A DNA stretch of 18,778 bases from an uncultured Lachnospiraceae bacterium (GCA_910577765.1 CAJTOV010000070.1:1-18778), one strand, 5' to 3'; positions 1 through 7,091 are shown, numbered from the stretch's first letter. The notes: generated from the sequence alone by a model not told the origin. Made by a program: numbers and translations.

Positions 1-742
1 CGCAGTAAATACAATATACGGTAAATCCGTTAAGGGATACCGCCCATATATCCACGCTTTTCAGCGCCTGCAGCATTCCCCCGAAGGCTGCCTGGGCTTT
101 GTTCACCTCCTGGCCGTTTTCGTCCACCCGCTTCTCGTCATTGGGCACAAAGAGCAGGCACAGAACCCCTGCCCCTATGGTAATGGCTGACAGGAACAGA
201 AGTCCGCCCCGCAAAGCTGCCGGCCCCTCTCCCATGATCCGGAAAATCATCAGGGCGCTGGATGCCACAATCACATCCACAACCCCCCGGCCCATTTCCA
301 GAAAGCCGAACATTCTGCCCTGGGTCTTCTCATCTCCCAGAAGCCGGATTGCCTTTAGAAGCACCGGCCAGTAGGTCACCTCTCCCAGAATGGCCAGAAC
401 GCCAAATGCTGCCAGAAATCCCCAGTATCCGGGAAACGTGGACAGATAAATCCCAACAATTCCCAAGCCCATCAGAGAACCGCCGATCATGTACTTTTTG
501 CTGAACATGTCACAGATATAGATTCCTGCAATCAGGCCAATGGTCTGCACGATTCCGTAGGCACTTAAGGCGCCGCCGATCTGGGTGTTGGTCAGCCCCA
601 TAAACTGCTGCATGGGCACATAAAACATATCCTTCATGGAGGACAGTTTAAATGCAATTCCCCCTGACAGGGTCAGGATGCAGAACACAAACCAGCGGTT
701 AGGGACTGCCTTCATTGCCCTCGCCTTCATCTCGTTACTCAT
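1..742 (-). CDS. MFS permease, YihN-like (3' end beyond window)
   Basis: The first 247 codons of a major facilitator superfamily permease; the C-terminal half lies outside the window. The protein starts MSNEMKARAMKAVPNRW and runs into regularly spaced hydrophobic helices (about residues 16-35, 53-75, 83-101, 107-128, 150-170 and 178-200), which fits the N-terminal six-helix bundle plus the start of the central loop. The segments GGIAFKL near residue 27 and KAIRLLGDEKTQGRMFG and EMGRG in the helix 4-5 region resemble E. coli YihN and related sugar or organic-acid permeases (from memory, not searched). The ATG at 742 follows AAGGAGA. It is divergent from a DeoR/GlpR-family regulator, a usual arrangement for a regulator and its target sugar transporter, so uptake of a sugar or sugar acid is inferred. 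The substrate cannot be read from the sequence. Confidence 0.85.
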   Translation of the reverse strand, partial: MSNEMKARAMKAVPNRWFVFCILTLSGGIAFKLSSMKDMFYVPMQQFMGLTNTQIGGALSAYGIVQTIGLIAGIYICDMFSKKYMIGGSLMGLGIVGIYLSTFPGYWGFLAAFGVLAILGEVTYWPVLLKAIRLLGDEKTQGRMFGFLEMGRGVVDVIVASSALMIFRIMGEGPAALRGGLLFLSAITIGAGVLCLLFVPNDEKRVDENGQEVNKAQAAFGGMLQALKSVDIWAVSLNGFTVYCIYC

Positions 743-792
743 ACCTGTAATCTCCTTCCTTTTGCCATTGCGTTTTTCTTTGTTATGCCCTT

Positions 793-821
793 AGTATACT
801 TGGTTTTAATTGTTATTTCAA
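793..821 (-). promoter_or_regulatory. Sigma-A promoter of the MFS permease gene
   Basis: On the minus strand, TTGAAA (821-816), a 17-nt spacer and TATACT (798-793) form a good vegetative promoter about 50 nt upstream of the permease start codon. TTTCAA on the plus strand (816-821) recurs at 846-851, and a related TTTCAC lies at 890-895; these could be half-sites for the neighbouring DeoR-family repressor, but this is speculative. Confidence 0.6.
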
Positions 822-916
822 GTGCATTTACAGAAAAACAAAGAATTTCAACGATTTTCCCAATTTAATCCAATTGGTTTTGTGCATGTTTCACACTTTT
901 TATTTGGGAAATATTG

Positions 917-925
917 TGATATAAT
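917..925 (+). promoter_or_regulatory. Extended -10 promoter of the DeoR/GlpR regulator
   Basis: TGATATAAT is an extended -10 element located 38 bases before the regulator's start codon. No good -35 box is present at 16-18 nt upstream (the region is T-rich), which agrees with reliance on the extended -10. The AGGAAAGGAG ribosome binding site follows at about 948-957. Confidence 0.5.
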
Positions 926-962
926 TTTATTCAAATTCATTCACATCAGGAAAGGAGCGCCC

Positions 963-1763
963 ATGCTTGCATCCCAGCGCCACTCCATCATACTGGAGCT
1001 TTTACAAAAGGAAGGAACCGTCCATACTGCTGACCTGGTCCGGCGTATGAACGTGTCCTCGGAAACCGTAAGAAAGGATCTGGACAGTCTGGAGCAGTCC
1101 GGCCGGCTGACCCGGGTACACGGCGGAGCGGTTCCCGCGGTTCCGGCCGCTTCCCCGGAGGACTCTCCGGCTGCGCCCTCCTATATTTCCTTCCAGACCC
1201 GCAATTCCCGGAACCTGGACCAGAAGGCTGCCATCACAGAATACGCTGCCTCCCTGGTGAAGGAAGGCCAGGTCATTGCCCTGGACTACGGAAGCACCAG
1301 CCAGATCATGGCCCTGGCTCTTAAGGAACGGTTCCGGAAGCTGACCGTTATCACCAATTCCGTCCAGAATCTCCTGATTCTGTCAGACTGTCCCGGCTTT
1401 ACCGTCATTCTTACCGGAGGTATTTTCAACAAAGAAGAATTTACCCTGGTGGATGATTCCCCGCCTCTCCTGGACCGGCTGCACATTGATATTTTTTTCA
1501 TGTCCGTATCCGGGGTGGACCCGGTGATCGGCTGTACCGACCAGGGACTCAGCGAAGCCAGAATCCAGAAGCAGATGATGGACAGTGCCAGCCGGACCAT
1601 TGTCCTGGCAGATGCCAGCAAATTCGGCCAGGCCAGCCTTGTGAAGATCTGCCCGGCAGAGGCGGCGGACCTGATTATTACAGATTCCCGGCTTCCGGAG
1701 GACCAGGCGGAGCGGTTCCGGAAAGCCGGAAGCCGGCTGAAGATTGTGTGCCCCCTTCCATGA
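963..1763 (+). CDS. DeoR/GlpR family transcriptional regulator
   Basis: A 266-residue repressor of the DeoR/GlpR family, normal length. Residues 3-56 form the winged helix-turn-helix, starting SQRHSIILELLQKEG and ending in the family-typical RVHGGA. Residues about 75-235 form the sugar-phosphate-sensing DeoR C-terminal domain, with the phosphate-binding loop DYGSTS (108-113), VITNS (129-133) and TGGIFNKEEF (151-160). The start at 963 is chosen because AGGAAAGGAG lies just upstream and the HTH begins at once; the frame stays open to 810 but that extension is AT-rich and has no domain. It is divergent from the YihN-like permease, so it probably represses that transporter and possibly itself, with induction by a phosphorylated sugar. 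The ligand is unknown. Confidence 0.93.
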   Translation: MLASQRHSIILELLQKEGTVHTADLVRRMNVSSETVRKDLDSLEQSGRLTRVHGGAVPAVPAASPEDSPAAPSYISFQTRNSRNLDQKAAITEYAASLVKEGQVIALDYGSTSQIMALALKERFRKLTVITNSVQNLLILSDCPGFTVILTGGIFNKEEFTLVDDSPPLLDRLHIDIFFMSVSGVDPVIGCTDQGLSEARIQKQMMDSASRTIVLADASKFGQASLVKICPAEAADLIITDSRLPEDQAERFRKAGSRLKIVCPLP

Positions 1764-1798
1764 ACAGTAACGATGCCTGAACCGTCAAAAAGATTCCC

Positions 1799-1827
1799 TT
1801 GACATACCTGGATTATCTTGGTATAAT
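1799..1827 (+). promoter_or_regulatory. Consensus promoter of the padR operon
   Basis: TTGACA (1799-1804), a 17-nt spacer and TATAAT (1822-1827) match the sigma-A consensus exactly. The predicted transcription start is near 1834. The -35/-10 spacer lies within the left arm of a perfect 23-bp inverted repeat, so a repressor bound there would block RNA polymerase. Confidence 0.85.
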
Positions 1828-1856
1828 GCGTCCATACCAAGATAATCCAGGTATGT
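1802..1856. promoter_or_regulatory. Perfect 23-bp inverted repeat, likely PadR operator pair
   Basis: Bases 1802-1824 and 1834-1856 are exact reverse complements, separated by 9 nt. Each arm is itself an imperfect palindrome with ATACC at one end and GGTAT at the other, so the element can be read as two operator sites about 30 bp (roughly three helical turns) apart. One covers the -35/-10 spacer, the other begins at the predicted start of transcription. It lies 52 bp upstream of padR and is the natural candidate for PadR autorepression. As RNA or DNA it could also form a long hairpin, but no U-tract follows, so a terminator role is unlikely. Confidence 0.75.
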
Positions 1857-1908
1857 TTCCGTTCTGACCAGGCGGAGCATACCTGCCACACCTACGGAGG
1901 ATTCTTCT

Positions 1909-2253
1909 ATGGATAAACGGTTTATGGCCTTCGGCACTTCCATGCTGGTGCTGAAGCTGCTGGAACAACAGAGCATGTACGGCTACCAGATCATCCGGGA
2001 GCTGGAGCAGCAGAGCCGGCAGGTCTTCTCCCTTCAGGAGGGAACCCTGTACCCGGTGCTCCACAGCCTGGAGCAGCAGGGTGCTGTCACCAGCGTCCAG
2101 AAACTGGCGGACAATGGCCGCCAGCGGAAATACTACCAGATCACTGCCCAGGGCCGTGGACTGCTGAGGGAGAAGACCGCCCAGTGGGATACTTACCAGG
2201 CAGCGGTCAACCGGGTGATGGGAGGTGTGCAGTTTGCCTGTGAAACCATATAA
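1909..2253 (+). CDS. PadR family transcriptional regulator
   Basis: A 114-residue PadR-type winged-helix repressor of the short, PadR-s2-like class. Diagnostic segments are YGYQIIRELEQQS (24-36), where the first HTH helices lie, and LQEGTLYPVLHSLEQQGAV (42-60), the recognition helix and wing entry; RQRKYYQIT (71-79) is the wing. A GGAGG site lies 9 nt before the ATG. The 3' end overlaps the next gene, a permease-prefix membrane protein, so the two are translationally coupled. In Firmicutes, small PadR regulators usually control an adjacent membrane-protein gene in their own operon and respond to small hydrophobic compounds or antibiotics. The palindromic promoter just upstream supports autoregulation. 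The effector is unknown. Confidence 0.93.
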   Translation: MDKRFMAFGTSMLVLKLLEQQSMYGYQIIRELEQQSRQVFSLQEGTLYPVLHSLEQQGAVTSVQKLADNGRQRKYYQITAQGRGLLREKTAQWDTYQAAVNRVMGGVQFACETI

Positions 2254-3868
2254 CACGGAACCTGTCCATTGCGGCCCGGAGTCCTTCCCCGGGAAACGGA
2301 GCCTGTCTGCCGGCGGCACCGCTGTCTCCGGCTCTGGTTCCTCCAGTCATCCTGCCACCTCCCCGGTATCCCTATTTCTTGACGAGGTGGCCGACCAGAT
2401 CGCATACCGCCCCCTTCGTTCCTCCCTGTGCCAGGAGCTTAGGGAGCATATCCAGGATCTGACCGAAGAATATGAGTCCCAGGGCATGACCCCGGAGGCT
2501 GCCCAGTCTGCTGCCGTCTGCGCCATGGGGGACCCTCTGGCCGTGGGAGCCGGACTCAATGAGGTCCACAGACTCCGCCACAGTCCGGCCCTGACCGCCC
2601 TGACCCTGGTCCTTCTGCTGATTGGCTTTGCCTTTTCCGCCTGGATGCAGTGGAGCCCGGAGCAGTCGGCCGGCGGCTTTCTCTACTACCTGCCCGGCAC
2701 CCTGGTACTGGCATTTACGGCCTGGAAGGGCTGCCCCCTGGCCATCCGCCGCCACAGGCTGCTTCTGATCCTGGCAGGACTTGCCTGTCTGCTGCAGGTT
2801 TACCTGACGTACCGGAGCTGCCAGGGCCGCCATATTACTGGCTATTACTCCCTGCTGATGCTGGGTCCGGCCCTGGTTCTTCTGGCGTATAAGCTCCGGC
2901 GCTGCGGAGTCCGGACCCTTCTGGGGATCTTTGTCCTGTGCTTTGCCCTGCTCACTGGATACTACTGCCATATGACCCGGAGCTTCGGGCTCTCCGGCTC
3001 CCTGGTTCTTGCCTTTACCCTGGCCGCCACCTTCTGGGCCATGATCCACCGGGGGATTCTGGATCACAGGCCGGGAACCTGTTCCAGAAGCGGCTTATAT
3101 GGGGCTCTGGCAGCAGGAATCCTGCTTATGGGCGGATTTTTCGTCTCCTCCCCGGAGCGTCTGCTGGCAGTCAGAACCTTTGTCCGGCCGGAGGCTTTTG
3201 TCCACAGTACCTGGGAGGACTCCTACAACAATGTATTGATCCGGGAGCTGCTGTCCAGAACCCCGGCCATAGGCGGCCTGGACTTAAGTTCCCAGGAGCT
3301 GATGGATTACGGCACCGGTGCCTGGTACTTTGCAGACCGGGACCCCTTGCAGATCGGCATGGATGCCACCGGCTTAAAGACGGAGGCAGACCAGGATGCC
3401 TTTGACCAGGCCCTGCGGAAACGGAAGGAGGCCGGCGGTTCTCCCCGGTTTATCCACTTTGACCAGTCCAGCGTGACCCTGTGGGACATACTGCCCCAGC
3501 ATTACCACAACAACTATCTGATCGCTGTGACCATGCTTTTGTATGGCAGGCTTTTTGGGGTCCTGCTGGTGGGGATCATGGCCGGATTCTATCTGGTGCT
3601 GTTTGCCTGCATCCGGGCTGTCCGGGGGAAGCTGGCCTTCTCCCTGGCCTGCAGCTGCGGCTTCTGTCTTCTGGGCCAGAGCCTTCTGTATGTGCTGGGG
3701 AATCTGGGTTACCAGTATGCAAACTTTACCAGTCTGCCCATGATTTCCGAAGGCCGGATCAGTATGGTATTTAACATGGCCCTGCTGGGATTCGTCTTCT
3801 CCGCCTACCGGTATGACCGGGTGGTGGAAGAACACCAGCCCCCCAGTCCCTCCCTGGCCGGCCGGTAA
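2234..3868 (+). CDS. Permease-prefix / SEDS-like (FtsW/RodA-related) 10-TM membrane protein
   Basis: About 544 residues. Residues 48-116 form a permease prefix domain (LFLDEVADQIAYRPLRSSL, then EELREHIQDL-like helix and MGDP), which is common in PadR-linked membrane proteins. After it come seven hydrophobic helices (about 122-310), a hydrophilic loop of about 115 residues (310-425), then three helices (428-460, 470-492, 502-526). Ten helices with a large loop between 7 and 8 is the SEDS topology of FtsW/RodA, and PMISEG (502-507) sits where SEDS proteins have PFISYGG. The SEDS HTDFIF-type motif is replaced by HNNYLI (425-430), losing the acidic residue, so glycosyltransferase activity is doubtful. 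Start: TTG 2234 is 8 nt after GGAGG; GTG 2225 and GTG 2240 are alternatives. It overlaps padR. Function unknown; envelope role inferred. Confidence 0.75.
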   Translation: MPVKPYNTEPVHCGPESFPGKRSLSAGGTAVSGSGSSSHPATSPVSLFLDEVADQIAYRPLRSSLCQELREHIQDLTEEYESQGMTPEAAQSAAVCAMGDPLAVGAGLNEVHRLRHSPALTALTLVLLLIGFAFSAWMQWSPEQSAGGFLYYLPGTLVLAFTAWKGCPLAIRRHRLLLILAGLACLLQVYLTYRSCQGRHITGYYSLLMLGPALVLLAYKLRRCGVRTLLGIFVLCFALLTGYYCHMTRSFGLSGSLVLAFTLAATFWAMIHRGILDHRPGTCSRSGLYGALAAGILLMGGFFVSSPERLLAVRTFVRPEAFVHSTWEDSYNNVLIRELLSRTPAIGGLDLSSQELMDYGTGAWYFADRDPLQIGMDATGLKTEADQDAFDQALRKRKEAGGSPRFIHFDQSSVTLWDILPQHYHNNYLIAVTMLLYGRLFGVLLVGIMAGFYLVLFACIRAVRGKLAFSLACSCGFCLLGQSLLYVLGNLGYQYANFTSLPMISEGRISMVFNMALLGFVFSAYRYDRVVEEHQPPSPSLAGR

Positions 3869-3892
3869 GCGCAGTCTGCTGAAAATTTCCTC

Positions 3893-3921
3893 TTGCATAT
3901 TCTGCCGGACTATGGTACACT
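3893..3921 (+). promoter_or_regulatory. Promoter of the ABC-F leader transcript
   Basis: TTGCAT (3893-3898), a 17-nt spacer and TACACT (3916-3921), with TGG immediately before the -10 box giving an extended -10. Transcription would start near 3928, leaving a leader of about 307 nt before the ABC-F start codon. The stretch 3869-4234 has no ordinary gene and is accounted for by this leader. Confidence 0.6.
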
Positions 3922-3998
3922 AAATCCCGTCCGGCATCCGGTCTTTTCCAGCAGACCGGCAGGCGGACCGCAAATTTCCGTATGAAAGGGGTGAAAGG

Positions 3999-4022
3999 AT
4001 GTTCAACATTTCCTGCAAATAA
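3999..4022 (+). CDS. Leader peptide MFNISCK of the ABC-F attenuator
   Basis: A 7-codon ORF (MFNISCK, stop TAA) preceded by a purine-rich ribosome binding site (AAGGGGTGAAAGG). Its last four codons (4009-4019) are the 5' arm of an 11-bp perfect stem with 4070-4080. A ribosome stalled here by an antibiotic would therefore stop the stem from forming. Short leader ORFs of this kind precede many macrolide, lincosamide and ABC-F resistance genes. The ORF is too short to prove by coding signal; the evidence is the ribosome binding site plus its overlap with the stem. Confidence 0.5.
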   Translation: MFNISCK

Positions 4023-4192
4023 TGAGAAACCTATATGGCAGTGTATTACACTTTGTTTGTGCTGCCCCCTTTGCAGGAAAGTGATCCATCCTCTCACCCA
4101 TACCAGATACTGTCAGACCCTCCGGTTCTGGCATCCCTTTCAATGTGTTTTGGCTGAGCCCCAGGAACCTTCTTTCCTGGGGCCTGTTTTTT
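4009..4192 (+). promoter_or_regulatory. Transcription attenuator upstream of the ABC-F gene
   Basis: Segments able to form exclusive pairings are visible. Segment 1 (4009-4019) pairs perfectly with segment 2 (4070-4080). The terminator stem is segment 3 (4158-4167) with segment 4 (4174-4183). Bases 4074-4081 (CAGGAAAG) are complementary to 4172-4179 in the terminator 3' side. Bases 4124-4131 (GGTTCTGG) can pair with 4161-4169 in the 5' arm, with one bulged G, as an antiterminator, and 4103-4107 can sequester 4127-4131. This architecture fits ribosome-mediated attenuation, where stalling on the leader ORF releases segment 2 and readthrough follows. Which pairings dominate needs RNA folding and probing. 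Confidence 0.55.
4158..4192 (+). terminator. Intrinsic terminator inside the ABC-F leader
   Basis: GCCCCAGGAA (4158-4167), a 6-nt loop, the exact complement at 4174-4183, then CTG and six T residues (4187-4192). It lies between the leader promoter and the ABC-F start codon with no complete gene before it, so it acts as a regulated terminator rather than the end of an operon. The ABC-F ribosome binding site follows 25 nt later. Confidence 0.85.
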
Positions 4193-4234
4193 GTGGACCC
4201 GGGGCGCACGTGTATTGAAAGGAGAATTTCCAGT

Positions 4235-5722
4235 ATGTCCATGATTAAAATAGAGAACCTTTCCTTCTCCTACCCTTCAAGCGGTGACCTTGTCTTCGAA
4301 AATCTGAATTTCCAGATCGACACCGACTGGAAGCTGGGCTTTGTAGGCCGCAACGGCAGGGGAAAAACCACCTTTCTCAACCTTCTGCTGGGTGCTTATG
4401 AGTACAGCGGCAGGATCATTGGCACCGTACCCTTTGACTACTTTCCCTATCTGGTGCCGGACAAAAGCCGGTTTACCGGGGAAATCCTTGGGGAGGTCTG
4501 TCCCCAGGCCCAGGAATGGGAGCTGGTCCGGGAGCTTTCCCTTCTTGGCATGGAATCCGGGGCGCTGTGGCGGCCCTTTGATACCCTGTCCGGCGGGGAA
4601 CAGACCCGGGTGCTTTTAGCGGCCCTGTTCTTAAATCCCGGCCATTTCCTGCTGATCGACGAGCCTACCAACCATCTGGACAAGGAGGCCAGGGATATGG
4701 TGTCCGCCTACCTGCAAAGAAAGAAAGGCTTTATCCTGGTGTCCCATGACCGGCAGTTTCTGGACCGGTGCGTGGACCATATCCTGGCCCTGAACCGGAC
4801 CGGCATGGAAATCCAGGCCGGAAGCTTTTCCTCCTGGATGACCAATTTTCAGCGGCAGCAGGCACATGAGCAGGCCCGGAATGACCACTTAAAGAAGGAT
4901 ATCCGCCGTCTCCAGCAGGCAGCCAGACGGTCCTCCCAGTGGTCTGACCAGGTGGAAGCCTCCAAAATCGGCGCCGCGGACAAGGGCTACGTGGGCCACA
5001 AGGCTGCCAAGATGATGAAACGGTCCAAGAATATCGAAGCCAGACAGCAGCAGGCCATCCAGCAGAAGTCCGCTCTTTTGAAAAATGCGGAAACTGCCGA
5101 AAGTCTCAAGCTTCTGCCCCTTTCCTACCATGCGGATACCCTGGCTTCCTTTTCTGCCGTTACCATCGCCTATGGTACAGGGCCGGACCAGGATGGGGCT
5201 CAGGATGCCGGCCTTTTCCCTCCGGTGACCTTTGCCGTCTGCCGGGGAGACCGGCTGGCTCTGGAAGGCCCCAACGGAAGCGGAAAAACCAGCCTGCTAA
5301 AGCTGCTTTTGGGAGAGCCGGTTCCCCACACAGGCACCGTAACCACCGGCTCCGGGATGATCGTCTCCTATGTGCCCCAGGACACCTCCTGGCTGGCCGG
5401 CAGCCTGACTGACTTTGCCGCCCGGCGGCAGATAGACCAAAGCCTTTTCAAGGCGGTTCTCCGGAAAATGGATTTTCAGCGGGTACAGTTTGAGAAGGAT
5501 ATGGCGGATTTTTCTGCCGGACAGAAGAAGAAGGTGCTTCTGGCAGCCAGTCTCTGCCAGCAGGCACACCTGTATGTGTGGGACGAACCTTTGAATTATA
5601 TAGATCTCTATTCACGGATGCAGGTGGAACAGCTGATTCTGGAATTTGCCCCCACCATGGTATTCGTGGAGCATGACCAGGTATTCCGGGAGACCATTGC
5701 CACCGGAACCGTCCGTTTATGA
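4235..5722 (+). CDS. Lsa/CplR-type ABC-F ribosomal protection protein
   Basis: A 495-residue cytosolic twin-ATPase without membrane segments; Lsa(A) is about the same length. NBD1: Walker A GRNGRGKT (38-45), signature LSGGE (118-122), Walker B with catalytic Glu LLIDEPTNHLD (139-149). The interdomain linker (about 200-295) is the arm that reaches the peptidyl-transferase centre in these proteins. NBD2: Walker A GPNGSGKT (345-352), signature SAGQKKK (427-433), Walker B YVWDEPLNYID (447-457). DTDWKLGFVGRNGRGKTT, ALWRPFDTLSGGE and WDEPLNYID match the Lsa family pattern known from lincosamide, streptogramin A and pleuromutilin resistance. ATG 4235 follows AAAGGAG by 10 nt; ATG 4241 is an alternative. 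Expression is probably controlled by the leader attenuator. The exact drug spectrum is not readable from sequence. Confidence 0.92.
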   Translation: MSMIKIENLSFSYPSSGDLVFENLNFQIDTDWKLGFVGRNGRGKTTFLNLLLGAYEYSGRIIGTVPFDYFPYLVPDKSRFTGEILGEVCPQAQEWELVRELSLLGMESGALWRPFDTLSGGEQTRVLLAALFLNPGHFLLIDEPTNHLDKEARDMVSAYLQRKKGFILVSHDRQFLDRCVDHILALNRTGMEIQAGSFSSWMTNFQRQQAHEQARNDHLKKDIRRLQQAARRSSQWSDQVEASKIGAADKGYVGHKAAKMMKRSKNIEARQQQAIQQKSALLKNAETAESLKLLPLSYHADTLASFSAVTIAYGTGPDQDGAQDAGLFPPVTFAVCRGDRLALEGPNGSGKTSLLKLLLGEPVPHTGTVTTGSGMIVSYVPQDTSWLAGSLTDFAARRQIDQSLFKAVLRKMDFQRVQFEKDMADFSAGQKKKVLLAASLCQQAHLYVWDEPLNYIDLYSRMQVEQLILEFAPTMVFVEHDQVFRETIATGTVRL

Positions 5723-5785
5723 CCAAGCTCCAAAGCCTGGCCCCGGGCCGAAAATCAGTTTTCCGCCTCCCTTTGGGGACCGGCC

Positions 5786-5834
5786 GGACAGAAGGGATGC
5801 CGCAAACGCGGCATCCCCTCTGTCCAGGCTGTTT
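5786..5834. terminator. Hairpin between convergent ABC-F and SGNH-hydrolase genes
   Basis: An 18-bp stem with one mismatch (5786-5803 with 5808-5825) and an AAAC tetraloop, followed on the plus strand by AGGCTGTTTT. It lies 64 nt after the ABC-F stop and directly beyond the minus-strand hydrolase stop (5834-5836). The U-tract is short and distant, so it is probably a modest terminator serving either direction. Confidence 0.65.
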
Positions 5835-6697
5835 TAAAGTTCTGTTTCATCTTTGCTGCCGGCTCTGGCAGATGTCTTTTTGCTGCCTCCCAGCACAAGC
5901 TCTGCGGCAATTTTCTGGAGCTTGTGGGCCTCTTCCATCTCCAGCTCCCCGAAATAGTTGCAGGTTTCCGGGGATTCCTGGTACACGGTGGCATAGATGG
6001 TGCAGGCGGCCAGGTAAGTACCTGCCGGAGAAGGATGATATCCGTCTGGAGCCCACAGCTCAATATCCGGATACTGTTTCATACAGCGCATGAAGCTGAT
6101 TCCGGCAGGAATCAGCAGTCCGTTCAGCTCGTCGCTGATTGCCATGTAATTCTCTGCCATTACGGACTGGAGCTGCTCCAGGCTCTGCTTTTTAAAGCCC
6201 TCCTTGATACCGTCCCTGGGAGCCCATGTCATGAGGAAGGCGGTCTGCCCTCCCGAAGACTTGACCTTCTCGTCCAGAACCCTGGCATAGGGATACATGT
6301 TCTCCTCCGCCGAGTCGGACATGGCCACCGACGAATTCTCCTGGAGCACCACAAAATCCCACTTTTTCCCTACCACGGTCTTGTCAAGCAGGGCCCCTAC
6401 CTCATTCTCCGTATCCGCGAATTTCTCCAGGGAATAATAGTCCTGGGCCAGTTCGAACACCTCACTCTTATGTCCCATGGTCTGGACAATGTTGATAAAG
6501 GTTCCCGGCAGATTATTGTAAAACGTATGACTGTTTCCCACAAACAGGATTCTGGGCCTGGTTCCCACAGCCGGTTCTGGAGCCTTCCACTCCCTCTCGG
6601 CCTGGAAGTCCATGGTCTCGCTTCCCGGTCCCCCGGAACAGCCGGCCATGGCAGCCAAAATCAAAAGTATCAAACATATTCTGTAGCCTTTTCTCAT
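5834..6697 (-). CDS. SGNH/GDSL-family hydrolase lipoprotein
   Basis: A 287-residue exported protein. Residues 1-20 are a lipoprotein signal (MRKGYRICLILLILAAMAGC), with Cys20 the lipidation site. The mature part is an SGNH-type hydrolase: block I LFVGNSHTFYNNLP (51-64) with nucleophile Ser56, a block III-like VVLQENSS (116-123) and block V PDGYHPSPAG (217-226) supplying Asp218 and His221. Such enzymes are esterases or acetyl-hydrolases of surface glycans or lipids; the substrate here is unknown. ATG 6697 is chosen because GGAGG lies 5 nt upstream and the signal peptide begins there; the frame is open to 6841. It is downstream of glgP but separated by a strong terminator, so it is probably transcribed alone. 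Bases 6698-7035 contain no gene I can support. Confidence 0.85.
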   Translation of the reverse strand: MRKGYRICLILLILAAMAGCSGGPGSETMDFQAEREWKAPEPAVGTRPRILFVGNSHTFYNNLPGTFINIVQTMGHKSEVFELAQDYYSLEKFADTENEVGALLDKTVVGKKWDFVVLQENSSVAMSDSAEENMYPYARVLDEKVKSSGGQTAFLMTWAPRDGIKEGFKKQSLEQLQSVMAENYMAISDELNGLLIPAGISFMRCMKQYPDIELWAPDGYHPSPAGTYLAACTIYATVYQESPETCNYFGELEMEEAHKLQKIAAELVLGGSKKTSARAGSKDETEL

Positions 6698-7035
6698 AAA
6701 AACCTCCATTCCCTTGGCGGGTAACCGGAGCATGCAGGGGAACTGCCGGAGGCCGCTTTCCACGGCCAGTTGTATTCCGGCACACGCCCATACAATCTCC
6801 CTCCTGTGCGTTACAAACATCATGAAAAAAGCCGATACCATTGAAAACAGCGCTTGAATCTCTTTCTTTTCATATCCCCCCTCTTCCCGCTCACGGTCCG
6901 GGCCTTACCTGCACTTCTGCCGGAATTGCCCTTCTCTCTTATTTCTATTCTACTAATTTCTTAACGATTTGTAAACACCTTAATACAGAATTTTTAGTAT
7001 ATTTAATGTTTTTTCTAATAAGTGACCAATAACTC

Positions 7036-7082
7036 AAAAAAAGACTGTGAAAAAAGTCTTTTCCATGACTTTTTTCACAGCC
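7036..7082 (-). terminator. Intrinsic terminator of glgP
   Basis: A 16-bp stem with one mismatch (7043-7058 with 7067-7082), 8-nt loop, followed on the minus strand by seven U residues (7042-7036). It begins 10 nt after the glgP stop codon. Confidence 0.9.
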
Positions 7083-7091
7083 TTTCTTCTG

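Noticed and set aside
1802..1856. Large hairpin as a terminator of the DeoR gene
   Set aside because: No U-tract follows and a perfect promoter lies within it; operator function fits better.
1286..1891. 201-codon minus-strand frame opposite the DeoR regulator
   Set aside because: Antisense to a clear HTH regulator and without a plausible start site.
3982..4218. 78-codon plus-strand frame through the ABC-F leader
   Set aside because: It crosses the leader stems and terminator, resembles no protein and competes with the better-placed 7-codon leader ORF.
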